A stretch of DNA of 64,000 bases from contig NZ_JACMYH010000009.1 in NCBI RefSeq assembly GCF_014235765.1, positions 24,896 through 88,895 on the forward strand, read 5' to 3'. This DNA is from Pseudomonas baltica (GTDB lineage Bacteria > Pseudomonadota > Gammaproteobacteria > Pseudomonadales > Pseudomonadaceae). Below are positions 29,444 to 38,030 of the stretch, in pieces (position 1 is the stretch's first letter; every line of letters starts with the position of its first letter). A model generated the notes under the pieces. It worked only from the letters and a program-made list of their open reading frames with translations, had not been told where the DNA came from and searched no databases. Made by a program: the position numbers and the translations under genes.

Positions 29444-30571
29444 TTACAGGTCGCCGAAGAAACGCTTCACACCCTCGAACCAGCCATTGGCCTTCGGCGA
29501 ATGGGATTCGTTGCCCTCAAGCGAAGTGCGGAATTCTTCCAGCAACTCACGCTGACGACGGTCGAGGTTGACCGGCGTTTCCACCGCCACCCGGCACATC
29601 AGGTCGCCGGCACCGCCGCCGCGCACGGGCGCAACGCCCTTGCCGCGCAGGCGGAACTGCTTGCCGGTCTGGGTGCCTTCCGGAATCTTCAACTTGACCC
29701 GACCGTCGAGGGTCGGCACTTCCAGCTCGCCGCCCAATGCCGCGTCGGTAAAGCTGATCGGCACTTCGCAGTACAAGTGCTTGCCGTCGCGCTGGAAGAT
29801 CGCGTGCTCGCGCACGTTGATCACCACGTAGAGGTCGCCGGTCGGGCCACCCTGCATGCCCGCCTCGCCTTCACCCGACAGGCGAATGCGATCACCGGTG
29901 TCGACGCCCGAAGGCACCTTGACCGAGAGGGTCTTGTACTCTTCGACACGGCCTTCGCCATGGCACGAATCGCACGGGTCGGAGATGATCTTGCCCTGGC
30001 CATGGCAGCGCGGGCAGGTCTGCTGCACCGAGAAGAAGCCCTGCTGCATACGCACCTGGCCGATACCGCCACAGGTCGGGCAGGTGATCGGCGCCGAGCC
30101 TTTCTTCGCGCCACTGCCGTCGCAGGGCTTGCAGTTGACCAGCGTCGGCACACGGATGCTGACCGTGGTGCCGCGCACGGCTTCTTCCAGGTTCAGTTCG
30201 AGGGTGTAGCGCAGGTCGCTGCCACGCTGGGCGCCACCGCGGCCATTGCCGCCGCGACCGCCACCGAAGAAATCGCTGAACACATCGCCGAAGATATCGG
30301 AGAAATTCTGGCCGCCGAAACCCTGGCCACCGCCACCCATGCTCGGGTCGACGCCGGCATGACCATATTGGTCGTACGCCGCGCGCTTGCTCGCATCGGA
30401 CAGCACTTCATAGGCCTCGTTGGCCTCTTTGAATGCCTCTTCCGATTCCTTGCTGTCGGGGTTGCGATCCGGGTGATGCTTCATCGCGAGGCGGCGATAG
30501 GCCTTCTTCAGATCTGCTTCGCTGGAGCCGCGCTCCACCCCCAGAACCTCGTAATAGTCACGCTTTGCCAT
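29444..30571 (-). CDS. dnaJ: Co-chaperone DnaJ (Hsp40)
   Basis: It stimulates DnaK ATPase and delivers unfolded substrates. The 375 residues contain the J domain (1-70, with the HPD motif in MKHHPDRNPDSK), a Gly/Phe region rich in GGGGQGFGGQ, four CxxCxGxG zinc repeats (CKPCDGSG, CPTCGGIG, CPRCHGQG, CDSCHGEG) and the C-terminal substrate-binding domain. The ATG at 30571 (MAKRDYYEVL) is the family start. It lies between dnaK and dapB. Confidence 0.98.
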   Translation of the reverse strand: MAKRDYYEVLGVERGSSEADLKKAYRRLAMKHHPDRNPDSKESEEAFKEANEAYEVLSDASKRAAYDQYGHAGVDPSMGGGGQGFGGQNFSDIFGDVFSDFFGGGRGGNGRGGAQRGSDLRYTLELNLEEAVRGTTVSIRVPTLVNCKPCDGSGAKKGSAPITCPTCGGIGQVRMQQGFFSVQQTCPRCHGQGKIISDPCDSCHGEGRVEEYKTLSVKVPSGVDTGDRIRLSGEGEAGMQGGPTGDLYVVINVREHAIFQRDGKHLYCEVPISFTDAALGGELEVPTLDGRVKLKIPEGTQTGKQFRLRGKGVAPVRGGGAGDLMCRVAVETPVNLDRRQRELLEEFRTSLEGNESHSPKANGWFEGVKRFFGDL

Positions 30572-30681
30572 AAGTCTTTTTACTCTTTTGGGAGCCAGCA
30601 CGCAGGGGCGCCGCTGACCGCGCCGCCAACATCCGATCGCTGTCGCATGTTGTTAAAATTCGTGTATTCCAGACACGCCAA

Positions 30682-30701
30682 CGCGGGAGCAAGCCCCCGC
30701 G
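30682..30701. repeat. REP-like GC hairpin between dnaK and dnaJ
   Basis: CGCGGGAGCAAGCCCCCGCG forms a near-perfect hairpin resembling the core of P. fluorescens-type REP sequences. There is no T run, so it is more likely an mRNA-stabilising or partially terminating element than a classical terminator. It could keep DnaK above DnaJ. Confidence 0.5.
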
Positions 30702-30758
30702 CGGCGACATCCTACCAGTCACCGTGCAAGCACAGTCAACCGGCCGACCAACAAGTGT

Positions 30759-32678
30759 TTACTTGTTGTCTTTGACTTCTTCGAACTCGGCATCGACAAC
30801 GTCGTCGTGCTTGCCGGCTTCTTCCGCTGGCTGGGCAGCAGCACCTTCAGGCTTCTCGGCCTGGTCGGCGTACATCTTCTGCGCCACTGGAGCGGAGACC
30901 TTGGACAGCTCTTCGACCTTGGCATCGATGGCAGCCTTGTCGTCGCCCTTGACCGCAGCTTCCAGCGCCACGACGGCCGCTTCGATGGCAGTCTTCTCGT
31001 CGGCAGTGACCTTGTCACCGGCGTCGGCAACCATCTTGCGCGTCGAGTGCACCAGTGCATCACCCTGGTTGCGGGCAGCAGCCAGCTCTTCGAACTTGCG
31101 GTCTTCCTCGGCGTTGACTTCAGCGTCACGCACCATCTGCTGAATTTCGTCTTCGGACAGACCGGAGTTGGCCTTGATCACGATCGACTGGGTCTTGCCG
31201 GTGGCCTTGTCCTTCGCGCCGACGTGCAGGATGCCGTTGGCATCGATGTCGAAGGTCACTTCGATCTGCGGCACGCCACGTGGCGCTGGCGGGATCTCGG
31301 CCAAGTCGAACTTGCCCAGCGACTTGTTCTGCGCGGCTTGCTTGCGCTCGCCCTGCAGGACGTGAATGGTCACGGCGCCCTGGTTGTCATCGGCAGTCGA
31401 GAATACCTGCGATTTCTTGGTAGGAATCGTGGTGTTCTTCTCGATCAGCGCGGTCATCACGCCGCCCATGGTTTCGATACCCAAGGTCAGCGGGCTGACG
31501 TCGAGCAGCAGCACGTCTTTCACGTCGCCGGCCAGTACGGCGCCCTGGATGGCAGCACCCATGGCAACAGCTTCGTCAGGGTTGACGTCCTTGCGCGCTT
31601 CTTTGCCGAAAAAGTCGGTGACCAGCTTCTGAACCAGCGGCATGCGGGTCTGACCGCCGACCAGGATCACGTCGTTGATCGCGCCGACGTCGATACCGGC
31701 GTCTTTCATGGCGATGCGGCAAGGCTCGATGGTGCGTTGAACCAGGTCTTCGACCAAAGATTCCAGCTTGGCGCGGGAGATCTTCACGTTCAAGTGCTTA
31801 GGACCGGTCGCGTCTGCAGTGATGTACGGCAGGTTGACGTCGGTCGACTGGCTCGAGGACAGCTCGATCTTGGCTTTCTCAGCGGCTTCTTTCAGGCGCT
31901 GCATGGCCAGCGGGTCACCCTTGAGGTTCATGCCGCTTTCTTTCTTGAATTCGTCTACGAGGTAGTCGATCAAGCGGATGTCGAAGTCTTCGCCGCCCAG
32001 GAAGGTGTCGCCGTTGGTGGCCAACACTTCGAACTGGTGCTCGCCGTCTACTTCGGCGATTTCGATCACGGACACGTCGAAGGTACCGCCACCCAAGTCA
32101 TAAACGATGACGGTGTGGTCGCCCTTGGCCTTGTCCATGCCGTATGCCAGCGCAGCGGCAGTCGGCTCGTTGATGATGCGCTTGACGTCCAGACCGGCGA
32201 TACGACCGGCGTCCTTGGTGGCCTGACGCTGGCTGTCGTTGAAGTAGGCCGGCACGGTAATGACCGCTTCGGTGACCGCTTCGCCGAGGTAGTCTTCGGC
32301 GGTCTTCTTCATCTTTTTCAAGATTTCAGCCGAGATCTGCGGCGGTGCCATTTTCTGGCCGTTGACTTCGACCCAGGCGTCTTTGTTGTCGGCTTCGACA
32401 ATTTTGTACGGGACCATCTGGATGTCTTTCTGCACGACGTCTTCGGCGAAACGACGACCGATCAGGCGCTTCACTGCATACAGCGTGTTATGCGGGTTGG
32501 TGACGGCCTGACGCTTGGCCGACTGACCGACGAGAATTTCGCCGTCGTTGGCATAAGCGATGATCGAAGGTGTGGTCCGAGCGCCTTCGGCGTTCTCGAT
32601 GACCTTGGCCTTGCCGTTTTCCAGAATGGAGACGCAGGAGTTGGTGGTCCCCAGGTCGATACCGATAATCTTGCCCAT
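30759..32678 (-). CDS. dnaK: Chaperone DnaK (Hsp70)
   Basis: An ATP-dependent chaperone and negative regulator of sigma-32. The 639 residues start with the phosphate-binding GIDLGTTNSCV, then DLGGGTFDVSVIEI, GGQTRMPLVQ and the interdomain linker DVLLLDVSPLTLGIE. A substrate-binding domain and lid follow, ending in the acidic EEVKDNK. A near-consensus sigma-32 promoter lies upstream, overlapping the grpE stop codon. Confidence 0.99.
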   Translation of the reverse strand: MGKIIGIDLGTTNSCVSILENGKAKVIENAEGARTTPSIIAYANDGEILVGQSAKRQAVTNPHNTLYAVKRLIGRRFAEDVVQKDIQMVPYKIVEADNKDAWVEVNGQKMAPPQISAEILKKMKKTAEDYLGEAVTEAVITVPAYFNDSQRQATKDAGRIAGLDVKRIINEPTAAALAYGMDKAKGDHTVIVYDLGGGTFDVSVIEIAEVDGEHQFEVLATNGDTFLGGEDFDIRLIDYLVDEFKKESGMNLKGDPLAMQRLKEAAEKAKIELSSSQSTDVNLPYITADATGPKHLNVKISRAKLESLVEDLVQRTIEPCRIAMKDAGIDVGAINDVILVGGQTRMPLVQKLVTDFFGKEARKDVNPDEAVAMGAAIQGAVLAGDVKDVLLLDVSPLTLGIETMGGVMTALIEKNTTIPTKKSQVFSTADDNQGAVTIHVLQGERKQAAQNKSLGKFDLAEIPPAPRGVPQIEVTFDIDANGILHVGAKDKATGKTQSIVIKANSGLSEDEIQQMVRDAEVNAEEDRKFEELAAARNQGDALVHSTRKMVADAGDKVTADEKTAIEAAVVALEAAVKGDDKAAIDAKVEELSKVSAPVAQKMYADQAEKPEGAAAQPAEEAGKHDDVVDAEFEEVKDNK

Positions 32679-32773
32679 GTTTCTTCTCCTGGCACTAAGG
32701 CCCGAAAATTTTGGATTTGGTTGCCGCAGCAGTGGTGGCTGTCTGCGGTAGCACTTAAACGCTTGACACTAAG

Positions 32774-32799
32774 ATGGGGGCCACTTGGCCGATTTCAAG
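32774..32799 (-). promoter_or_regulatory. Sigma-32 heat-shock promoter of dnaK
   Basis: Minus-strand CTTGAA, 14-base spacer, CCCCAT: an exact match to the core heat-shock promoter. The -35 element overlaps the grpE stop codon, so dnaK has its own heat-shock start. Confidence 0.85.
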
Positions 32800-33361
32800 C
32801 CTGCTCGTCGATCGAAGGCGAAACCGGTGCGGCGGCCTTGCTGACCACGACCATGGCCGGGCGCAGCAGGCGTCCATTGAGCTGATAGCCCTTCTGGAAA
32901 ACCTTCAAGACACTGTTGGGCTCGACATCCGCGCTTTCCTGCATCGCCATGGCCTGGTGATGCTCGGCGTTGAATGGCTGGCCGTGCGGGTCGATGGCTT
33001 CCAGGTTGTAGCGCTTGAGGGTGTCCTGAAACATCTTCAGGGTCAGCTCCATGCCTTCGCGCATCGGACGAATACTTTCGTCGTCGGCGCTGGACAGCTC
33101 GATACCGCGCTCGAGGCTGTCGAGCACGGGCAGCAGGTCGCCGGCGAACTTCTCGAGGGCGAACTTGTGCGCCTTTTCCACGTCCTGATCGGCGCGGCGG
33201 CGAACATTCTGCAGATCGGCCGCTACACGCAGCGACTGGTCCTGAGCGGTGGCGAGCTGCTCTTCGAGCAACTGCACGCGCGCGGTGAGGTCTTCGGCGC
33301 CAGCGCTGGCAGCCTGATTAGCGTCTAGATTCTGATCGTCCAGATTCTGTTCATCAGCCAT
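32795..33361 (-). CDS. grpE: Nucleotide exchange factor GrpE
   Basis: It releases ADP from DnaK and acts as a thermosensor. The 188 residues show an acidic N-terminus (MADEQNLDDQNLDAN), a long coiled coil (about 30-90; NVRRRADQDVEKAHKFALEKF) and the C-terminal beta domain (VLKVFQKGYQLNGRLLRPAMVVVSK). The ATG at 33361 has GAGGAG upstream; longer readings run antisense through recN and are rejected. Confidence 0.97.
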   Translation of the reverse strand: MADEQNLDDQNLDANQAASAGAEDLTARVQLLEEQLATAQDQSLRVAADLQNVRRRADQDVEKAHKFALEKFAGDLLPVLDSLERGIELSSADDESIRPMREGMELTLKMFQDTLKRYNLEAIDPHGQPFNAEHHQAMAMQESADVEPNSVLKVFQKGYQLNGRLLRPAMVVVSKAAAPVSPSIDEQA

Positions 33362-33416
33362 TGGTTCTCTCCTCTCGATAACGTCCGCGAGGTCGACTCG
33401 CGCTTCTGACCGGTAT

Positions 33417-33442
33417 ATGGGGTCGCAAATTTGCGCTTCAAG
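33417..33442 (-). promoter_or_regulatory. Sigma-32 heat-shock promoter of grpE
   Basis: Minus-strand CTTGAA, 14-base spacer containing a GCGCAAATTTGCG palindrome, CCCCAT. It is an exact core match, about 55 bases upstream of grpE. Confidence 0.85.
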
Positions 33443-33549
33443 GGCTGACGACCAGCGGCTGAGCGTGGGCTTTCGAACGAAGCGATAAAAAACCCGGGCA
33501 TCAGGCGAAAACGAGCTAAGGACCAATATTGTCAGCCCTGCATAAAACA

Positions 33550-33565
33550 CTGTATAAATAACCAG
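33550..33565 (+). promoter_or_regulatory. LexA-like SOS box before recN
   Basis: CTGT, eight bases of ATAAATAA, then CCAG: one change from the CTGT-N8-ACAG SOS box. It sits 25 bases upstream of recN, a well-known LexA target. Confidence 0.65.
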
Positions 33566-33589
33566 ACATTCATGCCTGGGGGCGGTCTT

Positions 33590-35263
33590 ATGCTGGTGCA
33601 CCTGTCCGTACACAACTATGCCATCGTCGAACATCTCGACCTCGAACTCGAGCGCGGGATGAGCGTGATCACGGGCGAAACCGGCGCCGGCAAATCGATC
33701 ATGCTCGACGCGCTGGGCCTGGCCCTGGGCGACCGCGCCGACAGCGGCGTGGTCCGGCCCGGAGCAGACAAGGCCGACATCCTTGCCACCTTCGATCTGG
33801 TCGACATTCCCGAGGCCAGCACGTGGCTTGCCGAGCGCGACCTGGAAACCGACGGCCCCTGCATCCTGCGCCGGGTGATCACGGCCAAGGGCGGTTCGCG
33901 CGGCTATATCAACGGCACCCCCTGCCCGCTCGGCGACCTCAAGTCGCTGGGTGAGCTGCTGATCGATATCCATAGCCAGCACGAGCACCAGTCGCTGCTC
34001 AAGACCGATACCCATCGCCGCCTGCTGGATGAATACGCCGGTGCCAGCGATCTGGCCCGGCAGGTGCACCTGGCTGCGCAGAAATGGCGTCAGACCCGCC
34101 AGGAACTCGAACGCCTGTCGGACTCGGGTGACGAACAGCGCGCACGTCACCAGTTGCTCAGCTACCAGCTGGAAGAGCTGGAGAACCTCGGGCTGGGCGA
34201 GAACGAGCTGGAGCAGCTGGAACAGGAACACAAGAACCTGACCAACGCCGAAGCCTTGTTCGGTATCTGCCGCCAGGTCATCGACCATTGCAGCGAAAAC
34301 GATTCGGGCAACGTGCTCAGCGCGCTGACTGCTAGCTTGAACCGCCTGGGCGGCGTCAGCAATGCTCCGAACGCGCTGGGCGAAGCGGCCTCGATGCTGG
34401 CAACGGCGCAGATCCAGGTGGAAGAAGCCGTGGGCGAACTCAATCGCTTCCTCGACCACTTCGAAGCCGATCCGGCGCGCTTGCAGCATATCGAGGAGCG
34501 CCTCGACACCATCTATACCCTGGCGCGCAAACACCGCGTTCACCCGACCGAAGTGGTCGCGCTGCAACACCGCTTGCTCGAAGAGCTGGAAGGGTTGAAC
34601 GCCAGCGACGAATCAATCGAGCAACTGGGTGAAGAGCTGGCGGCCTATGCACGCCACTACCAGGAAAAAGCCGGTGAGCTGACCGGACTGCGCACCCATG
34701 CCGCCGCGCAACTGGCGGCCGCAGTGGAGGTGGAAATCCAACGCCTGGGCATGCCCGGTGGGCGCTTCACCATCGAACTGCGCGCCAATGCCCACGAGGA
34801 CTTGCACCCCAATGGCCTGGAGCAGGTCGAGCTGTTGGTCAGCGCCAACCCTGGCCAGCCGATGAAACCCTTGGCCAAGGTGGCCTCGGGTGGCGAGCTG
34901 TCGCGGATCAGCCTGGCAATCCAGGTGATCACGGCGCAGACCTCGCGGGTTCCGACGCTGGTGTTCGACGAAGTGGACGTGGGCATCGGCGGGCCGACAG
35001 CCGAGATCGTTGGGCAGTTGCTGCGACGCCTTGGTGAGCGTGGGCAAGTGCTCACTGTGACCCACCTGCCGCAGGTGGCGGCGCAGGGGCACCATCATTT
35101 GTTCGTGCACAAGGTGCGCGGCAGTGACGAGACGCGCACGGCCGTGTCGAACCTGGGCAAAGGTGAGCGCGTGGAAGAGGTGGCGCGGATGCTGGGCGGG
35201 ATTGACCTGACCAAGGAATCGCTGGCACATGCGAAGAAGATGGTGGTGACGGCCAAGGGGTGA
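33590..35263 (+). CDS. recN: DNA repair protein RecN
   Basis: An SMC-like ATPase that helps RecA-mediated double-strand break repair. The 557 residues have Walker A GETGAGKS (29-36), a central coiled coil (about 150-370), and C-terminal ABC signature ASGGELSRISLAIQ and Walker B TLVFDEVDVGIGG. The ATG at 33590 (MLVHLSVHNYAIV) follows a G-rich site; an in-frame start six codons earlier is less likely. It is divergent from grpE. Confidence 0.97.
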   Translation: MLVHLSVHNYAIVEHLDLELERGMSVITGETGAGKSIMLDALGLALGDRADSGVVRPGADKADILATFDLVDIPEASTWLAERDLETDGPCILRRVITAKGGSRGYINGTPCPLGDLKSLGELLIDIHSQHEHQSLLKTDTHRRLLDEYAGASDLARQVHLAAQKWRQTRQELERLSDSGDEQRARHQLLSYQLEELENLGLGENELEQLEQEHKNLTNAEALFGICRQVIDHCSENDSGNVLSALTASLNRLGGVSNAPNALGEAASMLATAQIQVEEAVGELNRFLDHFEADPARLQHIEERLDTIYTLARKHRVHPTEVVALQHRLLEELEGLNASDESIEQLGEELAAYARHYQEKAGELTGLRTHAAAQLAAAVEVEIQRLGMPGGRFTIELRANAHEDLHPNGLEQVELLVSANPGQPMKPLAKVASGGELSRISLAIQVITAQTSRVPTLVFDEVDVGIGGPTAEIVGQLLRRLGERGQVLTVTHLPQVAAQGHHHLFVHKVRGSDETRTAVSNLGKGERVEEVARMLGGIDLTKESLAHAKKMVVTAKG

Positions 35264-35276
35264 TGGTGGACGGGCG

Positions 35277-35368
35277 GGCCTCTTCGCGGGCAGAGGGCTC
35301 GCCGCCCGCCCCGCTCCCACAAGGTTGGCACTGACCGGTGGGAGCGGGGCTCTGCCCGCGAAGAGGCC
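35277..35368. repeat. REP doublet downstream of recN
   Basis: An inverted pair: GGCCTCTTCGCGGGCAGAG at 35277 onward, and its complement CTCTGCCCGCGAAGAGGCC ending at 35368. Inner parts share CGCTCCCAC. This is a typical P. putida-group REP/REPIN arrangement. Confidence 0.8.
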
Positions 35369-35387
35369 TTGACTGACTCACCCCCAA

Positions 35388-35417
35388 CAAAAAAGGCGAC
35401 CCCAGGGTCGCCTTTTT
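35388..35417. terminator. Bidirectional intrinsic terminator between recN and fur
   Basis: Stem GGCGACCC/GGGTCGCC with A/T runs on both sides (six A before, five T after). It can therefore stop both recN and the convergent fur transcript. Confidence 0.85.
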
Positions 35418-35432
35418 GCATCACTCCTGAAG

Positions 35433-35837
35433 TTACTTTGGCTTGCGCACGTACAGCACCAGGTTGTGATCCACCAGCTCGTAACCATGCTCGCTGACGA
35501 TTTCCTTCTGGCGGCGCTCGATCTCGTGGTCGGTAAACTCGATCACATCACCCGAGTCGACATCGACCATATGGTCGTGGTGCTCGCCGTCTGCCAATTC
35601 GAACACGGCATGGCCGCCGTCGAAGTTGTGACGTGCTACCAGACCCGCCGCTTCGAATTGGGTCAGAACACGGTAAACCGTGGCCAGGCCCACATCTTCG
35701 CCCGCTTCCATCAGCGCCTTGTAGACTTCCTCGGCGCTCATGTGGCGTTGCTGTGCCGACTCCAGCATTTGCAGAATCTTGACCCGTGGAAGGGTCACCT
35801 TGAGGCCGGCTTTACGCAGTTCGCTATTATCAACCAT
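35433..35837 (-). CDS. fur: Ferric uptake regulator Fur
   Basis: An Fe(II)-dependent repressor of siderophore and iron-uptake genes. The 134 residues contain the winged-helix domain (LRKAGLKVTLPRVKIL; DVGLATVYRVLTQFEAAGLV) and a His/Asp/Glu-rich metal site (HNFDGGHAVFELADGEHHDHMVD). The CxxC pair of E. coli Fur is absent, as in other pseudomonads. The ATG at 35837 (MVDNSELRKAG) is the family start. It is divergent from bamE, the conserved fur-omlA arrangement; its leader can form a GATGC/GCATC hairpin. Confidence 0.97.
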   Translation of the reverse strand: MVDNSELRKAGLKVTLPRVKILQMLESAQQRHMSAEEVYKALMEAGEDVGLATVYRVLTQFEAAGLVARHNFDGGHAVFELADGEHHDHMVDVDSGDVIEFTDHEIERRQKEIVSEHGYELVDHNLVLYVRKPK

Positions 35838-35935
35838 GGTCAGCTTTCTCAACGATGCGGCTTCGCAGCATCTCTTAATACGGGTATGATCGGGGTTTAC
35901 GTTGTCCCAGCCAAGATAGTGGAAGTCGCCCACCG

Positions 35936-36457
35936 ATGCAAAACACCAAGCACTTGCTAACCAGCCTCACCTTCGTGGGACTGCTCGCACTCGCCGGTTG
36001 TTCATTCCCCGGGGTTTACAAAATCGACATCCAGCAGGGCAATGTCGTCACACAGGACATGATAGACCAGTTACGGCCCGGAATGACCCGTCGGCAAGTA
36101 AGGTTTATCATGGGCAACCCCCTGTTGGTCGACACGTTTCACGCCAATCGCTGGGATTACCTGTACAGCCTGCAGCCAGGCGGCGGCGAACGCCAGCAGG
36201 AACGCATGAGTGTCATGTTCAACGGCAACGACCAATTGGTCGGCCTCTCTGGCGATTTCATGCCGGGCGTCAGCAGGGACCAGGCAATTCTGGGCAGCGA
36301 CACCGACACCACCGCTACGCCCCAGCAGGGCGAGCCGCAGAAGGCCGAAGAGCCACCCAAGCCTGGCTCGATGCTCGACGACATCCAGCGCGACGTGGAC
36401 GGCGTGAAGACCGTCCCCGTCCCGGCACCCCAGCCGCTGGACGTTTCGCCGCAGTAA
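35936..36457 (+). CDS. bamE: Outer membrane assembly lipoprotein BamE (OmlA/SmpA)
   Basis: A component of the BAM complex that inserts beta-barrel proteins. The 173 residues have a lipoprotein signal with lipobox LALAGC (Cys22). The SmpA/OmlA domain follows (IDIQQGNVVTQDMIDQLRPGMTRRQVRFIMGNP, then WDYLYSLQPGG). The C-terminal 50 residues are a Pro/Gln-rich tail longer than in E. coli. It shares the 98-base divergent promoter region with fur. Confidence 0.95.
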   Translation: MQNTKHLLTSLTFVGLLALAGCSFPGVYKIDIQQGNVVTQDMIDQLRPGMTRRQVRFIMGNPLLVDTFHANRWDYLYSLQPGGGERQQERMSVMFNGNDQLVGLSGDFMPGVSRDQAILGSDTDTTATPQQGEPQKAEEPPKPGSMLDDIQRDVDGVKTVPVPAPQPLDVSPQ

Positions 36458-36469
36458 GCAGGCGGTACG

Positions 36470-36497
36470 AAAAAAGCCCGGTCATGCCGGGCTTTTT
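36470..36497. terminator. Bidirectional intrinsic terminator between bamE and rnfH
   Basis: Stem AAAGCCCGG/CCGGGCTTT with a TCATG loop and A/T flanks serves the convergent bamE and rnfH genes. Confidence 0.85.
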
Positions 36498-36518
36498 CAT
36501 GGGCGAAGGAAAGTTATC

Positions 36519-36830
36519 TCAACGCGCTTTGCGCACTTGCGCCGCCTTGGCCGCGCGCAATCGTCGCACCTCTTTCGGGTCCGCGAGCAACGGTCGGTAG
36601 AGTTCGATGCGGTCACCGGATTGCAGCACATGCTCATCTGGAGAATCCAGCAGCCTGGCGAAGATGCCTACCGGGCACTGACTGAAATTCACACCTGGGA
36701 AGCGCTGGGCAATGCCTGACATCTCGATCGCCTGCGCGACGGTTGTGCCCTCAGGCACTCGCAACCCGAGCAATGCCTGCTCGTCGACCGCGGCATAGGC
36801 CACTTCGATATGGATGGACTGCTCAGCCAT
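36519..36830 (-). CDS. rnfH: RnfH family ubiquitin-fold protein
   Basis: A 103-residue member of the UPF0125/RnfH family (beta-grasp fold) of uncertain role, usually next to ratA. Typical segments are HIEVAYA, the VPEGTTVAQAIEMSG stretch and VGIFARLLDSPDEHVLQSGDRIELYRPLLADPKEVRRLRA. The start at 36830 overlaps the end of ratA by eight bases, so the pair is coupled. Confidence 0.93.
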   Translation of the reverse strand: MAEQSIHIEVAYAAVDEQALLGLRVPEGTTVAQAIEMSGIAQRFPGVNFSQCPVGIFARLLDSPDEHVLQSGDRIELYRPLLADPKEVRRLRAAKAAQVRKAR

Positions 36831-37257
36831 GCAATTGCTTGGCGCGCTGGCAGAAGGCATCCACCAAGGTGTTGGCGGCCTGATTGAACAGCGGCCCCAA
36901 GGTGGCGCGAATGATCGGGCCGGCGTAGTCGAAGGACAGATCCAGGCTGATCTTGCAGGCCTTCTCGCCCAGCGGCTTGAACACCCACACTCCGTGCAAC
37001 TGGTTGAACGGACCTTCTTCCAGGTTCATTTCAATGGAGCTACCGGGCACCAAGGTATTGCGGGTCACGAAATGCTGACTCAGCCCACCCTTGGCAATGT
37101 CCAGGTTGGCGCGCATCAGGGTGTCGGTTTCTTCGAGGATGGTGGTGGACGAACACCAAGGCAGAAACTCGGGGTAGCGGGACACGTCGTTGACCAGGTC
37201 ATACAGGGCCTGAGCAGGATAAGGCAGCAGGGCCGAGCGTTGAATATGGGTAGTCAT
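36823..37257 (-). CDS. ratA: Type II toxin-antitoxin system RatA family protein (START/polyketide cyclase fold)
   Basis: A 144-residue START-like protein, homologous to E. coli RatA and mitochondrial Coq10. The E. coli protein was reported to interfere with 70S formation, while Coq10 relatives bind ubiquinone, so the actual role here is open. Motifs: YDLVNDVSRYPEFLPWC, and WVFKPLGEKACKISLDLSFDY. The ATG at 37257 (MTTHIQRSALL) is chosen by similarity. It is coupled to rnfH and divergent from smpB. Confidence 0.92.
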   Translation of the reverse strand: MTTHIQRSALLPYPAQALYDLVNDVSRYPEFLPWCSSTTILEETDTLMRANLDIAKGGLSQHFVTRNTLVPGSSIEMNLEEGPFNQLHGVWVFKPLGEKACKISLDLSFDYAGPIIRATLGPLFNQAANTLVDAFCQRAKQLHG

Positions 37258-37514
37258 GCGGGCGTCACTTCCAAAGCTGGGCGGCGGACGCGAGAATCCG
37301 CGTCGGCCGAACGACGCCAACGGCGCCTTGAAAATAAGGTAGGCATGCCAGCAGACAGGGGGCACGCCAACGAAATCACGGGGCTTCTTTGTCGACAGCG
37401 GCAAAGCGCAGGCTATCCATAAAGATCAGGTATTGTCCGGTATTCATTGCAAGCGCTCAAGCGCATAGCAATACCGTAGCCGAGAGCGCAACGACTGCCT
37501 ATAATGCGCGCCCT

Positions 37515-37997
37515 ATGGCCAAATTAAAGAAACACCCTACAGGGACCATCGCGCAGAACAAGAAAGCGCGACACGATTACTTCATCGAACACCGTTTCGA
37601 GGCTGGCTTGGTCCTGGCCGGTTGGGAAGTAAAAAGCCTGCGTGCCGGCAAGGCGCAACTGGTGGACAGCTACGTGCTGCTCAAGGACGGCGAAGCCTGG
37701 CTGATGGGTAGCCACTTCACCCCCCTGACCACGGCCAGTACCCATGTGATCGCCGACCCCACGCGTACCCGCAAACTGCTGCTCAACCGCCGCGAGCTGG
37801 AAAAGCTGTTCGCCCAGGTTCAGCAGAAGGGCTATGCCTGCGTGGCCTTGTCGATCTACTGGAGCAAGCACTTGATCAAGTGTGAAATCGCTCTGGGCAA
37901 GGGCAAAAAGGAATACGACAAGCGCGATACCGAGCGCGAACGCGATTCCAATCGTGAGCTGCAGCGTGCCGTGCGCAACAAGGGCAAGGAAGACTGA
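37515..37997 (+). CDS. smpB: SsrA-binding protein SmpB
   Basis: It binds tmRNA and brings it to stalled ribosomes for trans-translation. The 160 residues form the OB-fold core (IAQNKKARHDYFIEHRFEAGLVLAGWEVKSLR) and the basic C-terminal tail (KKEYDKRDTERERDSNRELQRAVRNKGKED). The ATG at 37515 is the family start. Its RNA partner ssrA is only 3.3 kb downstream in the same window. Confidence 0.98.
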   Translation: MAKLKKHPTGTIAQNKKARHDYFIEHRFEAGLVLAGWEVKSLRAGKAQLVDSYVLLKDGEAWLMGSHFTPLTTASTHVIADPTRTRKLLLNRRELEKLFAQVQQKGYACVALSIYWSKHLIKCEIALGKGKKEYDKRDTERERDSNRELQRAVRNKGKED

Positions 37998-38030
37998 TTC
38001 CTTCCCCCTGCAGCACCGCCTTTGCCGCGT

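Noticed and set aside
33362..34570. Upstream extension of grpE
   Set aside because: It runs antisense through recN; the true start at 33361 has a strong ribosome-binding site and the family N-terminus.
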